Shown here in pieces: positions 35,721-48,254 of a DNA stretch of 64,000 bases. The DNA lies in contig NZ_WXEX01000002.1 in assembly GCF_009877435.1 (NCBI RefSeq), positions 124,001-188,000 on the forward strand, given 5' to 3'. The stretch comes from Heliomicrobium gestii (GTDB taxonomy: Bacteria; Bacillota; Desulfitobacteriia; Heliobacteriales; Heliobacteriaceae). The translations under genes and the position numbers were made by a program. The notes under the pieces were generated by a model. That model was not told the DNA's origin. It did no database searches and saw nothing but the letters and a program-made list of their open reading frames with translations. How positions within the stretch are numbered: the stretch's first letter is position 1; every line of letters begins with the position of its first letter.

Positions 35721-37316
35721 TCAGGCCGACTCGGACGTTTTCTCCTGCTCCTGGGAACGCTCCCGCATGTAGCCGTAGAGGAAAGAATCCATCAACGCCT
35801 GCCAGGAGGCTTCAATGATGTTGGCCGATACGCCGACAGTGCTCCACGCGTCTTGGGAGTCGCGTGTTTCGATGAGGACGCGGACCTTCGCTTCGGTGGC
35901 GTCTTTTCCGTCAAGGACGCGCACCTTGTAGTCGGTCAGGTGGCAATCGCCCAGGAAGGGATAGTGGCTGACAAGGGCTTTGCGCAGGGCGGCGTCAACG
36001 GCGTTGACGGGACCTTTGCCCTCAGCGGCCGTATGGACGACCTGATCGCCGACACGCAGCTTGATCATGGCCTCCGAGGTGAACTCGTCGTCAGAGCGCT
36101 TCTCAATGATCAGGCGGATCGAGTCGAGCACGAAGGGCACCGGGTCTTCGCCGAAGGCGCGGCGAAGCAGTACCTCGAAGGAGGCTTCCGCCCCTTCGAA
36201 TTGGAAGCCCTGGTGTTCCAGGTTCTTGATCTGCTCGATGATCTGTTTCGTATCGGCGTTCTCCCGGTTTACGTCAAGGCCGAGTTCTTTCGCCTTGTAG
36301 ACGACATTGCTCATGCCCGCCAGTTCCGATACGAGGACGCGACGCTGGTTGCCGACCGTTTCCGGCTGGATATGTTCGTACGTCCCAGGGTCCTTCAACA
36401 AGGCCGACACGTGGATGCCGCCCTTATGGGCAAAGGCTGAATGGCCCACAAAGGGCATCTCGTTGCGCAATGGCATGTTGGCGATCTCGCCCACAAAGTG
36501 GGCTGTGTCGGTCAGCGTCTGCACCTTGCCCTCGGGCAGGCACTCGATCTGCATCTTCAACTGTAGGTTGGGGATGACGGAACAGAGATTGACGTTGCCG
36601 CAGCGTTCGCCATAGCCGTTCATGGTCCCTTGCACCTGGCGAGCGCCGGCCATGACGCCCATGATCGAGTTGGCCACCGCCAGGTCGCCGTCGTTGTGGA
36701 CGTGGACGCCCACGGGCGCGCGCAGGGTGAAGACCATCTCCTGGGTGATGGACAGCATGTCATGGGGCAGGGTGCCGCCGTTGGTGTCACAGAGGACGAT
36801 CCAGTCGGCGCCGGCCTTTTCCGCCGTCAGCACAACCTCTTTGGCATACTCGGAATTGCCCTTGTAGCCGTCATAAAAGTGCTCAGCGTCAAAGACGACT
36901 TCCCGTCCCTGCTCTTTTAAAAAGGTGATGGAATCGCGAACGAGGCGCAAATTTTCTTCCATGGATGTGCGCAGCGCCGCCGTGACGTGAAAGTCCCAGG
37001 CTTTGCCGAAGATCGTCACGACCGGCGCGCCCGATTCCACGAGCGCCTGCAGGTTGGCATCCTCACAGGCCTTGACGCCGGGGCGGCAGGTGGAGCCAAA
37101 GGCGGCGATCTTGGCGTTTTTCCAGGTCATCTGCTGGGCCCGCCGGAAGAATTCCATGTCTTTGGGGTTGGAGCCAGGCCACCCGCCCTCAATGTAGGCT
37201 ACACCCAGTTGGTCCAAACGTGCTGCGATCTTGACTTTGTCTTCCACACTGAGGGAGATGCCTTCCCCCTGGGTTCCGTCGCGAAGCGTCGTGTCATAAA
37301 TAAATACACGGTCCAA
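35721..37316 (-). CDS. cimA: (R)-citramalate synthase
   Basis: A 531-aa DRE-TIM enzyme of the CimA/LeuA family. N-terminus VFIYDTTLRDGTQGEGISLS, metal-binding HVHNDGDLA, and a C-terminal LeuA-type allosteric domain (about residues 395-510). The GTQGEG and FGSTCRPG motifs place it with citramalate synthase and not with isopropylmalate synthase, which is encoded elsewhere in this operon. It condenses pyruvate with acetyl-CoA, the threonine-independent route to 2-oxobutyrate and isoleucine. TTG start with AGAGGTG. It is the last gene of the long ilv-leu unit, about 250 bp after leuB. Confidence 0.93.
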   Translation of the reverse strand: MDRVFIYDTTLRDGTQGEGISLSVEDKVKIAARLDQLGVAYIEGGWPGSNPKDMEFFRRAQQMTWKNAKIAAFGSTCRPGVKACEDANLQALVESGAPVVTIFGKAWDFHVTAALRTSMEENLRLVRDSITFLKEQGREVVFDAEHFYDGYKGNSEYAKEVVLTAEKAGADWIVLCDTNGGTLPHDMLSITQEMVFTLRAPVGVHVHNDGDLAVANSIMGVMAGARQVQGTMNGYGERCGNVNLCSVIPNLQLKMQIECLPEGKVQTLTDTAHFVGEIANMPLRNEMPFVGHSAFAHKGGIHVSALLKDPGTYEHIQPETVGNQRRVLVSELAGMSNVVYKAKELGLDVNRENADTKQIIEQIKNLEHQGFQFEGAEASFEVLLRRAFGEDPVPFVLDSIRLIIEKRSDDEFTSEAMIKLRVGDQVVHTAAEGKGPVNAVDAALRKALVSHYPFLGDCHLTDYKVRVLDGKDATEAKVRVLIETRDSQDAWSTVGVSANIIEASWQALMDSFLYGYMRERSQEQEKTSESA

Positions 37317-37509
37317 TCGGGGGCACCTCTTTCTCGCTCTGATAGGCTAGACCACATGCAGGCGCGCTGTCAGCGGGTTCGTGACAGTCTTTCCGCAACG
37401 GTCATCGGGATAGATGGCACGCACGTCCTTTGGACTCAAAGCGCAGGAGCGTCAAAGACGGCTCTTGTGCAGCGTTGCGATTCCGGCGGGACAGCAAAGC
37501 GCATCGATG

Positions 37510-37541
37510 CCCATGCTTGAACTTGTGAAATCAAGCATGGG
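37510..37541 (-). other. Stem-loop between leuB and cimA
   Basis: Perfect 11-bp inverted repeat CCCATGCTTGA/TCAAGCATGGG with a 10-base loop and no T tract on either side. It may stabilise the upstream mRNA end or mark processing. The remaining ~190 bp before cimA show nothing recognisable. Confidence 0.6.
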
Positions 37542-37565
37542 TGCTGAAGATGAGGAAAGAGCCGG

Positions 37566-38636
37566 TCAAGCCAGCTCTTCCAACACTCGGTTCGTCATCT
37601 CTTCGGTGTTGACCAGGGTTTTTCCTGCTTCCATGATGTCGCCGGTGCGGAAACCTTTTGCCAGCACCTTCTCCACGGCCGCTTCGATGTCGCGGGCTTC
37701 GGCGACGCGGTTGAAGGAGTATTCCAGCATCATGGCCACCGAAAGAATGGTGGCGATGGGGTTCGCTTTTTTCTGACCGGCGATGTCGGGAGCAGAGCCA
37801 TGGGCCGGTTCGTAGAGAGCGACCTCTCCGCCGATGGAGGCTGACGCCAGCATGCCGAGGGAGGCCGACAGCATGGAGGCCTGGTCGGAGAGGATGTCGC
37901 CGAAGGTGTTTTCGGTGACGACCACATCAAATTGGCTGGGCCTGCGGACGAGCTGCATGGCCGCGTTATCGACATACATATGGGTGACAGTGATATCCGG
38001 ATATTCGGCGGCGAGGCGGTTGACCGTCTCCCGCCAGAGGCGCGACGACTCCAGGACGTTCGCCTTATCGACGGAGCAGAGCTGTTTGTTGCGCTTGCCG
38101 GCCGCTTCAAAAGCCAGGCGGGCGATGCGCTCGATCTCGGGCGTCGAGTAGACCATGGTGTCCCAGGCCTTTTGGCCGCCTTCCACGTCTTCCCGGCCTT
38201 TGGCGCCGAAGTAGAGGCCGCCGGTCAGTTCGCGAATGATCACCATGTCCGTGCCGGAGAGAACCTCTTTTTTGAGGGTTGAGGCGTCCGCCAGGGCCTC
38301 ATAGGTGCGGCAGGGACGGACGTTGGCGTAGAGGCCCAGCTCTTTGCGCAAGGGCAAGAGCGCGCCCACTTCGGGGCGGAGGTGGGTCGGCAGGTTGTCC
38401 CATTTGGGTCCGCCGATGGCGCCGAGGAGGATGGCGTCGCTGTTGCGGCACAGGTCCAATGTCTCCTGGGGCAGCGGATGGCCTGTCTTGTCGATGGCGA
38501 TGCCGCCGATGAGGCCTTCGGTGAAGGTGAAGGAGATCCCGTACTTGGCTCCAATGGCTTCAAGGACGCGAATCGCCTGGGGCACGATCTCCGCGCCGAT
38601 GCCGTCACCGGGAAGCACTGCGATGCGGTATGTCAA
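37566..38636 (-). CDS. leuB: 3-isopropylmalate dehydrogenase
   Basis: A 356-aa NAD-dependent beta-decarboxylating dehydrogenase of leucine synthesis. [16 protein letters not shown] at the N-terminus, [50 protein letters not shown] and [13 protein letters not shown] are the family landmarks. The TTG at 38636 (second of two adjacent TTG codons; AGGAAG about 7 bases before it) gives the standard N-terminus; the open frame to 38702 is rejected. It follows leuD after a spacer of nearly 250 bp containing a large inverted repeat. Confidence 0.95.
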   Translation of the reverse strand: MTYRIAVLPGDGIGAEIVPQAIRVLEAIGAKYGISFTFTEGLIGGIAIDKTGHPLPQETLDLCRNSDAILLGAIGGPKWDNLPTHLRPEVGALLPLRKELGLYANVRPCRTYEALADASTLKKEVLSGTDMVIIRELTGGLYFGAKGREDVEGGQKAWDTMVYSTPEIERIARLAFEAAGKRNKQLCSVDKANVLESSRLWRETVNRLAAEYPDITVTHMYVDNAAMQLVRRPSQFDVVVTENTFGDILSDQASMLSASLGMLASASIGGEVALYEPAHGSAPDIAGQKKANPIATILSVAMMLEYSFNRVAEARDIEAAVEKVLAKGFRTGDIMEAGKTLVNTEEMTNRVLEELA

Positions 38637-38658
38637 CAATGCTCTTCCTTTCGTGGGG

Positions 38659-38831
38659 CAACGGGCGTGGGCTTGTTCGCTAAGAGCTTCGCGGCGGCTC
38701 ACTTGCCTGCTTCGCTAGGGCGCCAAACCTCTGGGCTTTTCTGCATGTGAACCATGGCGCCCTTGACGCTCTGCAGTCTGCGTTCGCTTTTCGCCGCTCC
38801 GCTCTAATCGCTCACAAGCCCACGCCCGTTG
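38659..38831 (-). repeat. Large inverted repeat in the leuD-leuB spacer
   Basis: An 18-bp perfect inverted repeat (CAACGGGCGTGGGCTTGT at 38659-38676 and its complement at 38814-38831). The pairing continues imperfectly inward through AGAGC and CGGCGG-like segments, enclosing about 137 bases with no gene. It could form a long cruciform or RNA hairpin in the operon mRNA just before the leuB ribosome site. Confidence 0.7.
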
Positions 38832-38884
38832 CCTGGTAATATGTCCGTTAATCGTTCCTTTTTCGATCCTTTTTTGGTCCCTTT

Positions 38885-39385
38885 TTATTTCCCTGCGGCG
38901 ACCCGGGTCTTGACGTATTGCATGAGGCCGCCGGCGTGGATGATCGATTGCATCGATGCGGGGAGGGCTTTGGCGGTGTAGGTCTGGCCGGTGGTCATGT
39001 TGAAGATGACGCCGGTGCCGGCGTTGACCTGGACGACATCGCCTTCGCGGATGCCGTCAACGGCCTCGGGGCATTCGAAGATGGGGAGGCCGATGTTGAT
39101 GGAGTTGCGGAAGAAGATGCGGGCGAAGGACTTGGCGATGACGCAGGGAACGCCGGAAGCCTTGATGGCGATGGGGGCGTGTTCCCGCGAGGAGCCGCAG
39201 CCAAAGTTCTTGTCGGCGACAATGATGTCGCCCTCACGCACCTTCTGCGGGAAGGCGGGGTCGGCGTCTTCCATGCAGTGTTTGGCCAGTTCTTCCGGCG
39301 AAGTGGTGTTCAGGTAACGGGCCGGGATGATGGCGTCCGTGTCGATGTCTTTGCCGAATTTCCATACGCGACCTGTGAATTCCAT
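38885..39385 (-). CDS. leuD: 3-isopropylmalate dehydratase small subunit
   Basis: A 166-aa swivel-domain subunit that with LeuC isomerises 2- to 3-isopropylmalate. [21 protein letters not shown] and [19 protein letters not shown] are diagnostic; the short length fits the archaeal/clostridial type. The ATG at 39385 shares its A with the leuC stop and has GGGAGGTGG upstream, so the frame to 39454 is rejected. Confidence 0.96.
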   Translation of the reverse strand: MEFTGRVWKFGKDIDTDAIIPARYLNTTSPEELAKHCMEDADPAFPQKVREGDIIVADKNFGCGSSREHAPIAIKASGVPCVIAKSFARIFFRNSINIGLPIFECPEAVDGIREGDVVQVNAGTGVIFNMTTGQTYTAKALPASMQSIIHAGGLMQYVKTRVAAGK

Positions 39386-40647
39386 TATTCCACCTCCCGG
39401 GGATGGACGATGCGTCCGGCGATGGCTGAAGCGGCAGCCACGTTGGGGCCGCACAGGTAGACTTCGCTCTCAGGGTGGCCCATGCGGCCGACGAAGTTCC
39501 GGTTCGTCGTCGCCAAGGCCCGTTCCCCTTTGGCCAGGATGCCCATGTGGCCGCCCAGGCAGGGGCCGCAGGTCGGCGTCGATACGGCGACACCGGCGTC
39601 GACGAAGATATCCATCAGGCCTTCCTTGATGGCCTGTTTGTAAATGGCTTGGGTGCCAGGGAATACGACACAGCGGACGTTTTTGTGGACCTTTTTGCCT
39701 TGCAGGATCTTCGCCGCCATGCGCAGGTCCTCAATGCGCCCGTTCGTGCAGGAGCCGATGACGACCTGATCGATCTCGACATGGCCGGCCTCGCTGACTG
39801 GACGGGTGTTTTCCGGCAGGTGAGGGAAGGCCACGACGGGTTCCAGTTTTTCCACGTCATACTTGATGACGCGGGCATACTTGGCGTCGGCGTCGGATTC
39901 ATAGACCTTGTAGGGGCGGGTGGCCCGCTCGTCCACATAGGCCAGCGTCTTCTTGTCAGGGGCGATGATGCCGTTTTTGCCGCCCGCTTCGATGGCCATG
40001 TTGCACATGGTCATCCGGCCGTCCATCGACAGGTCATCGATGGCGGAGCCGGTGAACTCCATCGACTGGTAGAGAGCGCCGTCGACGCCGATGTCGCCGA
40101 TGGTGTGCAGGATCAGGTCCTTGCCGGTCACGTCTTCCGGCAGCTTGCCTTCGTATTCGAACTTGATCGCTTCGGGAACCTTGAACCAGGCTTCACCGAG
40201 GGCGATGCCGGCGGCCAGGTCGGTCGAGCCGACGCCGGTGGCAAAAGCGCCCAGAGCGCCGTAGGTGCAGGTGTGGGAGTCGGCGCCGATGACGGCGTCG
40301 CCAGGCACGACGATCCCCTTTTCGGGCAGCAGGCAGTGCTCAATGCCCATATCCCCCACGTCATAGTGGTGGGTGATGTCATGCTTGCGGGCGAAGTCGC
40401 GGACGATCTTCGACTGTTCCGCCGACTTGATGTCCTTGGCCGGCACGAAGTGGTCCTGGACCAAAACGACCCGGTCTTTGTCAAAAACGGTATCCAGGCT
40501 GGCCTTTTCCAACTCTTTGATGGAAACGGGGGCCGTAACGTCGTTGGCCAGGACCAGATCCAACTTGGCTTGGATCAGTTCACCCGGCTCCACCGACGCT
40601 TTCCCGGCATGCGCCGCCAAAATCTTCTCAGTAATGGTCATTCCCAT
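39385..40647 (-). CDS. leuC: 3-isopropylmalate dehydratase large subunit
   Basis: A 420-aa aconitase-family subunit. [21 protein letters not shown], the cluster cysteines in SCTNGRIED and [13 protein letters not shown], and the final [27 protein letters not shown] are present, so all three [4Fe-4S] ligands are intact. Size matches the short LeuC class that pairs with the short LeuD found next to it. GGAGGG precedes the ATG by about 12 bases; a second ATG two codons on is possible. Confidence 0.96.
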   Translation of the reverse strand: MGMTITEKILAAHAGKASVEPGELIQAKLDLVLANDVTAPVSIKELEKASLDTVFDKDRVVLVQDHFVPAKDIKSAEQSKIVRDFARKHDITHHYDVGDMGIEHCLLPEKGIVVPGDAVIGADSHTCTYGALGAFATGVGSTDLAAGIALGEAWFKVPEAIKFEYEGKLPEDVTGKDLILHTIGDIGVDGALYQSMEFTGSAIDDLSMDGRMTMCNMAIEAGGKNGIIAPDKKTLAYVDERATRPYKVYESDADAKYARVIKYDVEKLEPVVAFPHLPENTRPVSEAGHVEIDQVVIGSCTNGRIEDLRMAAKILQGKKVHKNVRCVVFPGTQAIYKQAIKEGLMDIFVDAGVAVSTPTCGPCLGGHMGILAKGERALATTNRNFVGRMGHPESEVYLCGPNVAAASAIAGRIVHPREVE

Positions 40648-40675
40648 GGCCGTCTTGATCCCTCCTCATATTAAA

Positions 40676-42214
40676 TTAAACAGCCCGCTCCGGCTTCACC
40701 GACCGCAGCCCGTCAAAGAGTATCTTGTTGACCGCGTTCAGATAGGCCTTGGCCGAAGCCACGATGATGTCCGTGTCGACGCCGCGTCCCGTATAGAAGC
40801 GGCCTTCGCGTTCCAGCTTGACGCTGACCTCGCCCTGGGAGTCCTCGCCCGAGGTGGTGGCGTTGATGGTATAAGAGGCCAGGCGGGCGCCGGTGTCGGT
40901 GATCTTCTCGATGGCCTTGTAGGCGGCGTCGACAGGGCCGTCGCCGCAGGAGGCCTCTTCGAAGGTCTCCTCTTCCCTACGGAGCCGGAGGGTCGCCGTC
41001 GGCACCAGCACGGTGCCGCTGGTGATGTGCAGGTATTCGAGGCTGTACGCTTCCGGGAAGGCGCGCAGTTCGTCTTCCACAAGGACGACGAGATCGTCGT
41101 CGGTGATGTCGCGCTTGCGATCGGCCAGCGCCTTGAACCGGGCGAAGGCTTTGGCGAGCTTGTCGTCATCAAGGGTGTAGCCCAGTTCCTTGAGGCGCTC
41201 CCGGAAGGCGTGCCGGCCCGAGTGTTTGCCCAGGACGATGTTGTTGGTGAAGATGCCGATCATCTCGGGATTCATGATCTCGTAGGTGGTCCGCTCTTTC
41301 AGCACGCCGTCCTGGTGGATGCCCGACTCGTGGGCAAAGGCGTTTTTGCCGACAATCGCCTTGTTCGGCTGGACGAGCATGCCTGTCAGGTTGGAGACGA
41401 GGCGCGATGTCCGGTAGAGTTCGCTCTTGTTGATGGACATGTCCAGGCCGTAAACCGACTTGCGGGTGTAAAGGGCCATGATCACCTCTTCCAGGGAGGC
41501 GTTGCCGGCCCGCTCGCCGATGCCATTGATGGCGCCTTCCACCTGCAGTGCGCCGTTTTCCAGCGCCGAGAGGGTGTTGGCGACGGCCAAACCGAGGTCG
41601 TTGTGGCAATGAACGGAGACGACGGCCTTATCCATGTTCGGCGTGCCGTTGATGATCGCCTTGATGAAGGCGCCATACTCTTGGGGCGTGGCATAGCCGA
41701 CGGTATCGGGGATGTTGATCGTCGTTGCGCCCGCCTCAATGGCGGCCGTGAAGATGCGGCAGAGAAATTCCACATCGCTGCGGAAGGCGTCTTCGGCGGA
41801 GAACTCCACATTGGACGTGAAGGACTTGGCGAATTTGACGGCTTCAACGGCCGTCTCAAGGACCTTGTCCGGTTCCATGCGCAGCTTGTGCTTCATATGG
41901 ATCGGCGATGTGGCGATAAAGGTGTGGATCCGCGCCTCTTCAGCGGCGCGCAAGGCTTCGGCGGCCCGTTCGATGTCCTTGCGGTTGGCTCGGGCGAGGC
42001 CGCAGATAACCGGCCCGCGCACCTGCTCGGCAACGGTCTTGACGGCCTCAAAATCGCCCGGTGAGGCGATGGGGAATCCGGCCTCGATGACGTCCACGCC
42101 TAGGCGGGCCAACTGCTGGGCGATTTCCAGCTTTTCATGGAGGTTAAGGCTCACCCCAGGCGATTGCTCGCCGTCTCGGAGAGTGGTGTCGAAAATGACG
42201 ACTCGCTTGGACAT
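40676..42214 (-). CDS. leuA: 2-isopropylmalate synthase
   Basis: A 512-aa enzyme that condenses 2-oxoisovalerate and acetyl-CoA, the committed step of leucine synthesis. [51 protein letters not shown] and [11 protein letters not shown] are the catalytic-domain motifs. The C-terminal ~120 residues form the leucine-binding regulatory domain with [15 protein letters not shown] precedes the ATG. The ilvB gene ends 25 bp upstream. The large antisense frames over this gene are shadows. Confidence 0.97.
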   Translation of the reverse strand: MSKRVVIFDTTLRDGEQSPGVSLNLHEKLEIAQQLARLGVDVIEAGFPIASPGDFEAVKTVAEQVRGPVICGLARANRKDIERAAEALRAAEEARIHTFIATSPIHMKHKLRMEPDKVLETAVEAVKFAKSFTSNVEFSAEDAFRSDVEFLCRIFTAAIEAGATTINIPDTVGYATPQEYGAFIKAIINGTPNMDKAVVSVHCHNDLGLAVANTLSALENGALQVEGAINGIGERAGNASLEEVIMALYTRKSVYGLDMSINKSELYRTSRLVSNLTGMLVQPNKAIVGKNAFAHESGIHQDGVLKERTTYEIMNPEMIGIFTNNIVLGKHSGRHAFRERLKELGYTLDDDKLAKAFARFKALADRKRDITDDDLVVLVEDELRAFPEAYSLEYLHITSGTVLVPTATLRLRREEETFEEASCGDGPVDAAYKAIEKITDTGARLASYTINATTSGEDSQGEVSVKLEREGRFYTGRGVDTDIIVASAKAYLNAVNKILFDGLRSVKPERAV

Positions 42215-42239
42215 CCGATGGCCCCCTTTTTTTATTCAA

Positions 42240-43901
42240 TCACTCGCTGACGATGATCTCATCGAGCCCTTTGCCGCCGAGGACCGTCGGATAGACGATA
42301 TGGTTCTCATCGGTCCGAACCTCGACGAGGGTCATTCCGGGATGGGCGAAGGCCGCTTGCAAGGTCGACTCCACATCCTCGGGCCGGGTGATGGGAAAGT
42401 AGCCGATGCCATAGGCGGCGGCGATCGATTCGAAGGAGGGGTTGAAGGTCAATTTGACGCCGGAGTAGCGCTTCTCACAGTAGAAGTGCTGGAGTTGACG
42501 CACCATTCCCAGGGCGTTGTTGTTGAAGAGGATGATCTTGAGGGGCAGGTTCTCTTGCCGAGCCGTGCCCAATTCCTGCATCTGCATCTGAATGGAGCCG
42601 TCACCCGTAATCAGGATCACCAGATCGTCGGGCCTTGCCGTCTGGAGGCCATTGGCCGCCGGCAGGCCGTAGCCCATGGTGCCGAGACCGGCCGAGGTGA
42701 TGAACCGGCCCGGCTTGTCGAATTTGTAGTGCAGCGCCGTCCAGATCTGGTGCTGACCCACGTCGGTGGCCACCCAGGCCCGATCGCGCGTCATGTGCCC
42801 GACTTTTTCGATGACCGACTGGGCAGTCAGGCAATCCTTCGGGTATTTGAGCGGGTGTTGGGCCTTGAACTGTTCCACCTTTTCAAGCCACTCGGCATGG
42901 CTGGGCGCCGGTTTCAAGTGATTGATCTGCTGGAGGACGAGACGGGCGTCACCGACGATCGGAACGTCGATGTCGGCGTTTTTGCCGATCTCGGCGGGGT
43001 CGATGTCGATGTGGATGATCTTGGCGTCCCGGGCGAACTTGGACACGTTGCCGGTGGCCCGATCACCGAAGCGCACGCCCACACCGATCAGCAGGTCAGC
43101 CTTGGTGACGGCCCGGTTGGCATAGGGGGTGCCATGCATCCCCACCATCCCCAGGGACAGTGGATGGGTCTCTGGAAAAGCGCCGATGCCCATCAGCGTG
43201 GTGGCGACGGGGATCTGGGCCGATGTGGCCAGTTCGACAATCTCCGGCGCGGCGTTGGCCAGGATGACGCCCCCGCCGACGAGGATCACAGGCCGTTTCG
43301 ATTCCTGGATCAGCCGGGCGGCGTTTTTGATCTGCGACGGGTGCCCTTTGATGTTGGGGCGGTAGCCGCGGATCTCGACGACAGGCTTTTCCTTGCACGC
43401 CTCGCACTCAGCCGACAGGACATCCTTGGGGATGTCGATCAGCACAGGACCTGGCCGGCCCGTCGAGGCGATATGGAAGGCCTCGAAGACGACCCGTGGC
43501 AGGTCGGCCTTGTCTTTGACGAGGTAATTGTGTTTGGTGATCGGCATGGTGATGCCGGTGATATCGACTTCTTGAAAGGCGTCGGTGCCGACCATGGAGG
43601 TGGGCACCTGCCCGGTGATGACGACCATGGGGATGGAGTCCATATAGGCGTTGGCGATCCCCGTCACGAGGTTTGTGGCTCCCGGTCCTGATGTGGCCAG
43701 GCAGACCCCCGGTTTGCCAGCGGCGCGGGCGTACCCGTTGGCGGCATGGGCAGCCCCTTGTTCACAACGCACAAGGATATGCCGGATGGGGGAATCGAGC
43801 AGGGCGTCATAAATCGGCAGCACTGACCCGCCGGGATAGCCGAAGATGACCTCGACGCCGTTCTCTTCTAAGCATTTCAGCAGCGCCTGAGCTCCGTTCA
43901 A
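42240..43901 (-). CDS. ilvB: Acetolactate synthase large subunit
   Basis: A 553-aa TPP enzyme. GVEVIFGYPGGSVLPIYDAL near the start, the E-x(2)-A-A-H-type segment RCEQGAAHAANGYARA with the catalytic glutamate, and the TPP/Mg motif GDGSIQM followed by NNNALGMVRQ near residues 440-480 are intact. It makes acetolactate or acetohydroxybutyrate with the IlvN subunit. TTG start at 43901 with GAGGGGAG six bases before it; the frame open to 43982 adds a poorly conserved tail. It lies between ilvC and leuA. Confidence 0.95.
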   Translation of the reverse strand: MNGAQALLKCLEENGVEVIFGYPGGSVLPIYDALLDSPIRHILVRCEQGAAHAANGYARAAGKPGVCLATSGPGATNLVTGIANAYMDSIPMVVITGQVPTSMVGTDAFQEVDITGITMPITKHNYLVKDKADLPRVVFEAFHIASTGRPGPVLIDIPKDVLSAECEACKEKPVVEIRGYRPNIKGHPSQIKNAARLIQESKRPVILVGGGVILANAAPEIVELATSAQIPVATTLMGIGAFPETHPLSLGMVGMHGTPYANRAVTKADLLIGVGVRFGDRATGNVSKFARDAKIIHIDIDPAEIGKNADIDVPIVGDARLVLQQINHLKPAPSHAEWLEKVEQFKAQHPLKYPKDCLTAQSVIEKVGHMTRDRAWVATDVGQHQIWTALHYKFDKPGRFITSAGLGTMGYGLPAANGLQTARPDDLVILITGDGSIQMQMQELGTARQENLPLKIILFNNNALGMVRQLQHFYCEKRYSGVKLTFNPSFESIAAAYGIGYFPITRPEDVESTLQAAFAHPGMTLVEVRTDENHIVYPTVLGGKGLDEIIVSE

Positions 43902-44000
43902 GGCGTTCCACTCCCCTCTTCCTCTAATTGGCCCATCGACAAGGAAAGCCCCGTAACGGGGCCTCCTCATCGGATCGCGCATGTGGGCCTCTGTGTCCGA

Positions 44001-45543
<1,543 letters not shown>

Positions 45544-45570
45544 CGCATTTGCCTCCTTCTTTTCCCGCGC

Positions 45571-47241
45571 TTAGCGCATCCGCGCCCCGGTGGAGGCGGA
45601 TAGCACGTTCTGGGCGTAGCGTTTCATGTACCCCGAGGTCACTTTTGGCGCCGGCGGCTGCCAGCCTTGGCGGCGGTCCGCCAGTTCCGCCTCGGAGACT
45701 TCCACCTCGAGCTTGCCGTTAGGAATGTCGATGGCGATCATGTCGCCTTCGCGGACGAAGGCAATGGGACCGCCGTCCGCCGCTTCCGGCGAGACGTGGC
45801 CGATGGCGGCGCCCCGCGTCGCCCCGGAGAAGCGGCCATCGGTGATCAGGGCCACATCCTTGTCGAGGCCCATGCCGCAGATGGTCGAGGTGGGCGAGAG
45901 CATCTCCCGCATGCCAGGGCCGCCGCGCGGTCCTTCGTAACGGATGACGACGACATCGCCTTTTTGGATCTTCCCGGCGGTGATGGCCTCATAGGCCTGT
46001 TCCTCCGAGTCGAAGACGCGGGCCGGTCCTTTGTGGACGAGCATCTCCGGCGCCACGGCGCCTTTTTTGACGACAGCGCCGTCAGGGGCCAAGTTGCCCC
46101 GGAGGACGGCGAGACCGCCTGTTTTCGAATAGGGGTTGTCGACGGGGCGGATCACCTCGGGCCGCAGGTTGACGCTGCGGGCGGCGTTTTCGGCGATGGT
46201 CTTGCCGGTCACTGTGGGCAGGTCGCCGTCGAGGAGCCCCGCATCGAGGAGGGTCTTCAGGACGGCGGAGATGCCTCCGGCTTCGTAGAGGTCTTCAATA
46301 TGATGCTCCCCGGCTGGGGCGAGCTTGCAGAGGTGGGGTGTTTTGGCGCTGATCTCATTGACCATGTCCAGGTTCAGTTCCACGCCGGCTTCATAGGCGA
46401 TGGCGGGCAGGTGGAGCAGTGTGTTGGTGGAGCAACCCAGGGCCATGTCGACGGTGATGGCGTTGCGGAAAGTCCGCTCGGTCATCATGTCGAGGGGCCG
46501 CAGGTTGTTCGCCAGCAGGTCCATGATCCGCATCCCCGCCTCTTTGGCGAGACGGATGCGCGCCGAGTAGACCGCCGGGATGGTGCCGTTGCCAGGCAGG
46601 CCCATGCCCAGGACTTCCGTAAGGCAGTTCATCGAGTTGGCCGTGAACATGCCCGAGCAGGAACCACAGGTGGGGCAGGCGTTGTCCTCAAGCTCCTCCA
46701 ACTCTTCCAGCGTCATCTTGCCGGTGTTGTGTTGGCCGACGCCTTCGAAGACGGTGTTCAGGTTGACCTTTTTCCCCTGGAAGCGCCCGGCCAGCATGGG
46801 ACCGCCGCTGACAAAAATGGAGGGGATGTTCAGACGAGCCGCCGCCATCAGCATGCCGGGGACGACCTTGTCACAGTTGGGGATGAAGACGAGGGCGTCG
46901 AAGCCATGGGCTGTGGCCATCACTTCGATGGAGTCGGCGATCAGTTCCCGCGAGGCCAGGGAGAACTTCATGCCCGTGTGGTTCATGGCGATGCCGTCGC
47001 AGACGGCGATCGCCGGGAATGCGAGCGGTGTGCCGCCAGCGAGGCGGACACCCGCTTTGACGGCTTCGGCGATGGTGTCCAGGTGGATGTGGCCGGGCAC
47101 AACGTCATTCTTGGCGTTGACGATGCCGATCAGCGGTCGGTTCATCTCCTCAGCCGTAAGGCCCAGCGACCGGAAGAGCGAACGGTGGGGCGCTTTTTCG
47201 ACACCGCATTTGACGGTCTGGCTGCGCAAATTCGTTTCCAA
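45571..47241 (-). CDS. ilvD: Dihydroxy-acid dehydratase
   Basis: A 556-aa Fe-S dehydratase acting on dihydroxyisovalerate and dihydroxymethylvalerate. [31 protein letters not shown] with its cluster cysteine, [19 protein letters not shown] with further cysteines, and the C-terminal [29 protein letters not shown] motif are complete. TTG start after GGGGGG. It lies 77 bp after ilvE and 27 bp before ilvN. Confidence 0.97.
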   Translation of the reverse strand: METNLRSQTVKCGVEKAPHRSLFRSLGLTAEEMNRPLIGIVNAKNDVVPGHIHLDTIAEAVKAGVRLAGGTPLAFPAIAVCDGIAMNHTGMKFSLASRELIADSIEVMATAHGFDALVFIPNCDKVVPGMLMAAARLNIPSIFVSGGPMLAGRFQGKKVNLNTVFEGVGQHNTGKMTLEELEELEDNACPTCGSCSGMFTANSMNCLTEVLGMGLPGNGTIPAVYSARIRLAKEAGMRIMDLLANNLRPLDMMTERTFRNAITVDMALGCSTNTLLHLPAIAYEAGVELNLDMVNEISAKTPHLCKLAPAGEHHIEDLYEAGGISAVLKTLLDAGLLDGDLPTVTGKTIAENAARSVNLRPEVIRPVDNPYSKTGGLAVLRGNLAPDGAVVKKGAVAPEMLVHKGPARVFDSEEQAYEAITAGKIQKGDVVVIRYEGPRGGPGMREMLSPTSTICGMGLDKDVALITDGRFSGATRGAAIGHVSPEAADGGPIAFVREGDMIAIDIPNGKLEVEVSEAELADRRQGWQPPAPKVTSGYMKRYAQNVLSASTGARMR

Positions 47242-47317
47242 CAGGTTCCCCCCATTTCCAGTTTTTCTTGTGTCAACTTCGGCCTGTTTCAGCTCGATTT
47301 ATTCTTTTGGCGATATC

Positions 47318-48190
47318 CTAAATCGGCGTGCCGTGATTCCGAGCGAATTCCCGGAAGGCCGAGATCAGGGCGCCTGTCGCCTGTCCGGGAACCCCGTCTC
47401 CGATGGAACGACCGTCGACGTTGACGACGGGGATCACCTCGGCAGCGGTGCCGGTAAGGAAGACTTCGTCTGCCGTGTACACATCAAAGCGGGTGAACAC
47501 CTGCTCCGAGACCTCCATGCCGCTTTCGCGGGCCAGGTCCATGACGGTGTTGCGCGTGATGCCTTCCAGGATGCCCACGTGGACCGGCGGCGTGATCAGG
47601 CGGCCCTTCTTGACGATAAAGATGTTGTCGCCGGTGCATTCGGACACATAGCCTTCCTGGTTGAGCATGATCGCCTCCAGGACGCCGGCGCGGGCCGCTT
47701 CGATTTTGGCCATGATGTTGTTCAGGTAGTTCAGTGACTTGATGCGCGGGTTCAGGGCTTCCGGCACGTTGCGGCGGGTGGCCACCGTGACGACCTCCAG
47801 GCCCTTTTCATAGAACTCGGGCGGGTAAAGGGTGATGCCGGCGGCGATGCATAGCACCGTGGGCACAGCGCACTTGCGCGGATCCAGCCCCAGATCCCCT
47901 TTGCCCCGGGATACGATCAAACGGATGTAGGCGTCGCGAAGATGGTTGCGGCGCAGAGTCTCCAGGACGACGTCGACCATTTCCCCTTTCCCCATGGGAA
48001 TCGCCAGTTTAATGGCTTTTGCTGAGTCATAGAGGCGGTCGATGTGGTCATCCAGTTTGAAGACCCGGCCGTTGTAGGCCCGGATGCCCTCAAAGATCCC
48101 GTCTCCGTACAAAAAGCCGTGATCGAAGACGGATATCTTTGCCTGCTCCTCCGGAACAAAACGGCCATCCAAGTAGATGATTAGGCTCAC
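47318..48190 (-). CDS. ilvE: Branched-chain amino acid aminotransferase
   Basis: A 290-aa class IV PLP aminotransferase. IYLDGRFVPEEQAKISVFDHGFLYGDGIFEGIRAY is the family N-terminus; SLNYLNNIMAKIEA carries the PLP lysine (KSLNYLNN) and AEVIPVVNVDGR is near the C-terminus. GTG at 48190 with GGAAGGGGAG upstream; the frame otherwise runs into the T-box terminator region to 48286, so the shorter start is needed. First gene of the operon. Confidence 0.95.
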   Translation of the reverse strand: MSLIIYLDGRFVPEEQAKISVFDHGFLYGDGIFEGIRAYNGRVFKLDDHIDRLYDSAKAIKLAIPMGKGEMVDVVLETLRRNHLRDAYIRLIVSRGKGDLGLDPRKCAVPTVLCIAAGITLYPPEFYEKGLEVVTVATRRNVPEALNPRIKSLNYLNNIMAKIEAARAGVLEAIMLNQEGYVSECTGDNIFIVKKGRLITPPVHVGILEGITRNTVMDLARESGMEVSEQVFTRFDVYTADEVFLTGTAAEVIPVVNVDGRSIGDGVPGQATGALISAFREFARNHGTPI

Positions 48191-48254
48191 CTTCGCATTC
48201 TCCCCTTCCGTTTGCTTACCACCACTGATGACGACATACGATGTCGAAAAAAAT

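Noticed and set aside
40373-43691. Very long plus-strand frames (563 and 659 codons) over leuC, leuA and ilvB
   Set aside because: They are antisense shadows of three unmistakable biosynthetic genes and match no family.
45667-47424. 585-codon frame antisense to ilvD
   Set aside because: Shadow of ilvD with Arg/Gly/Asp-rich, non-protein-like sequence.
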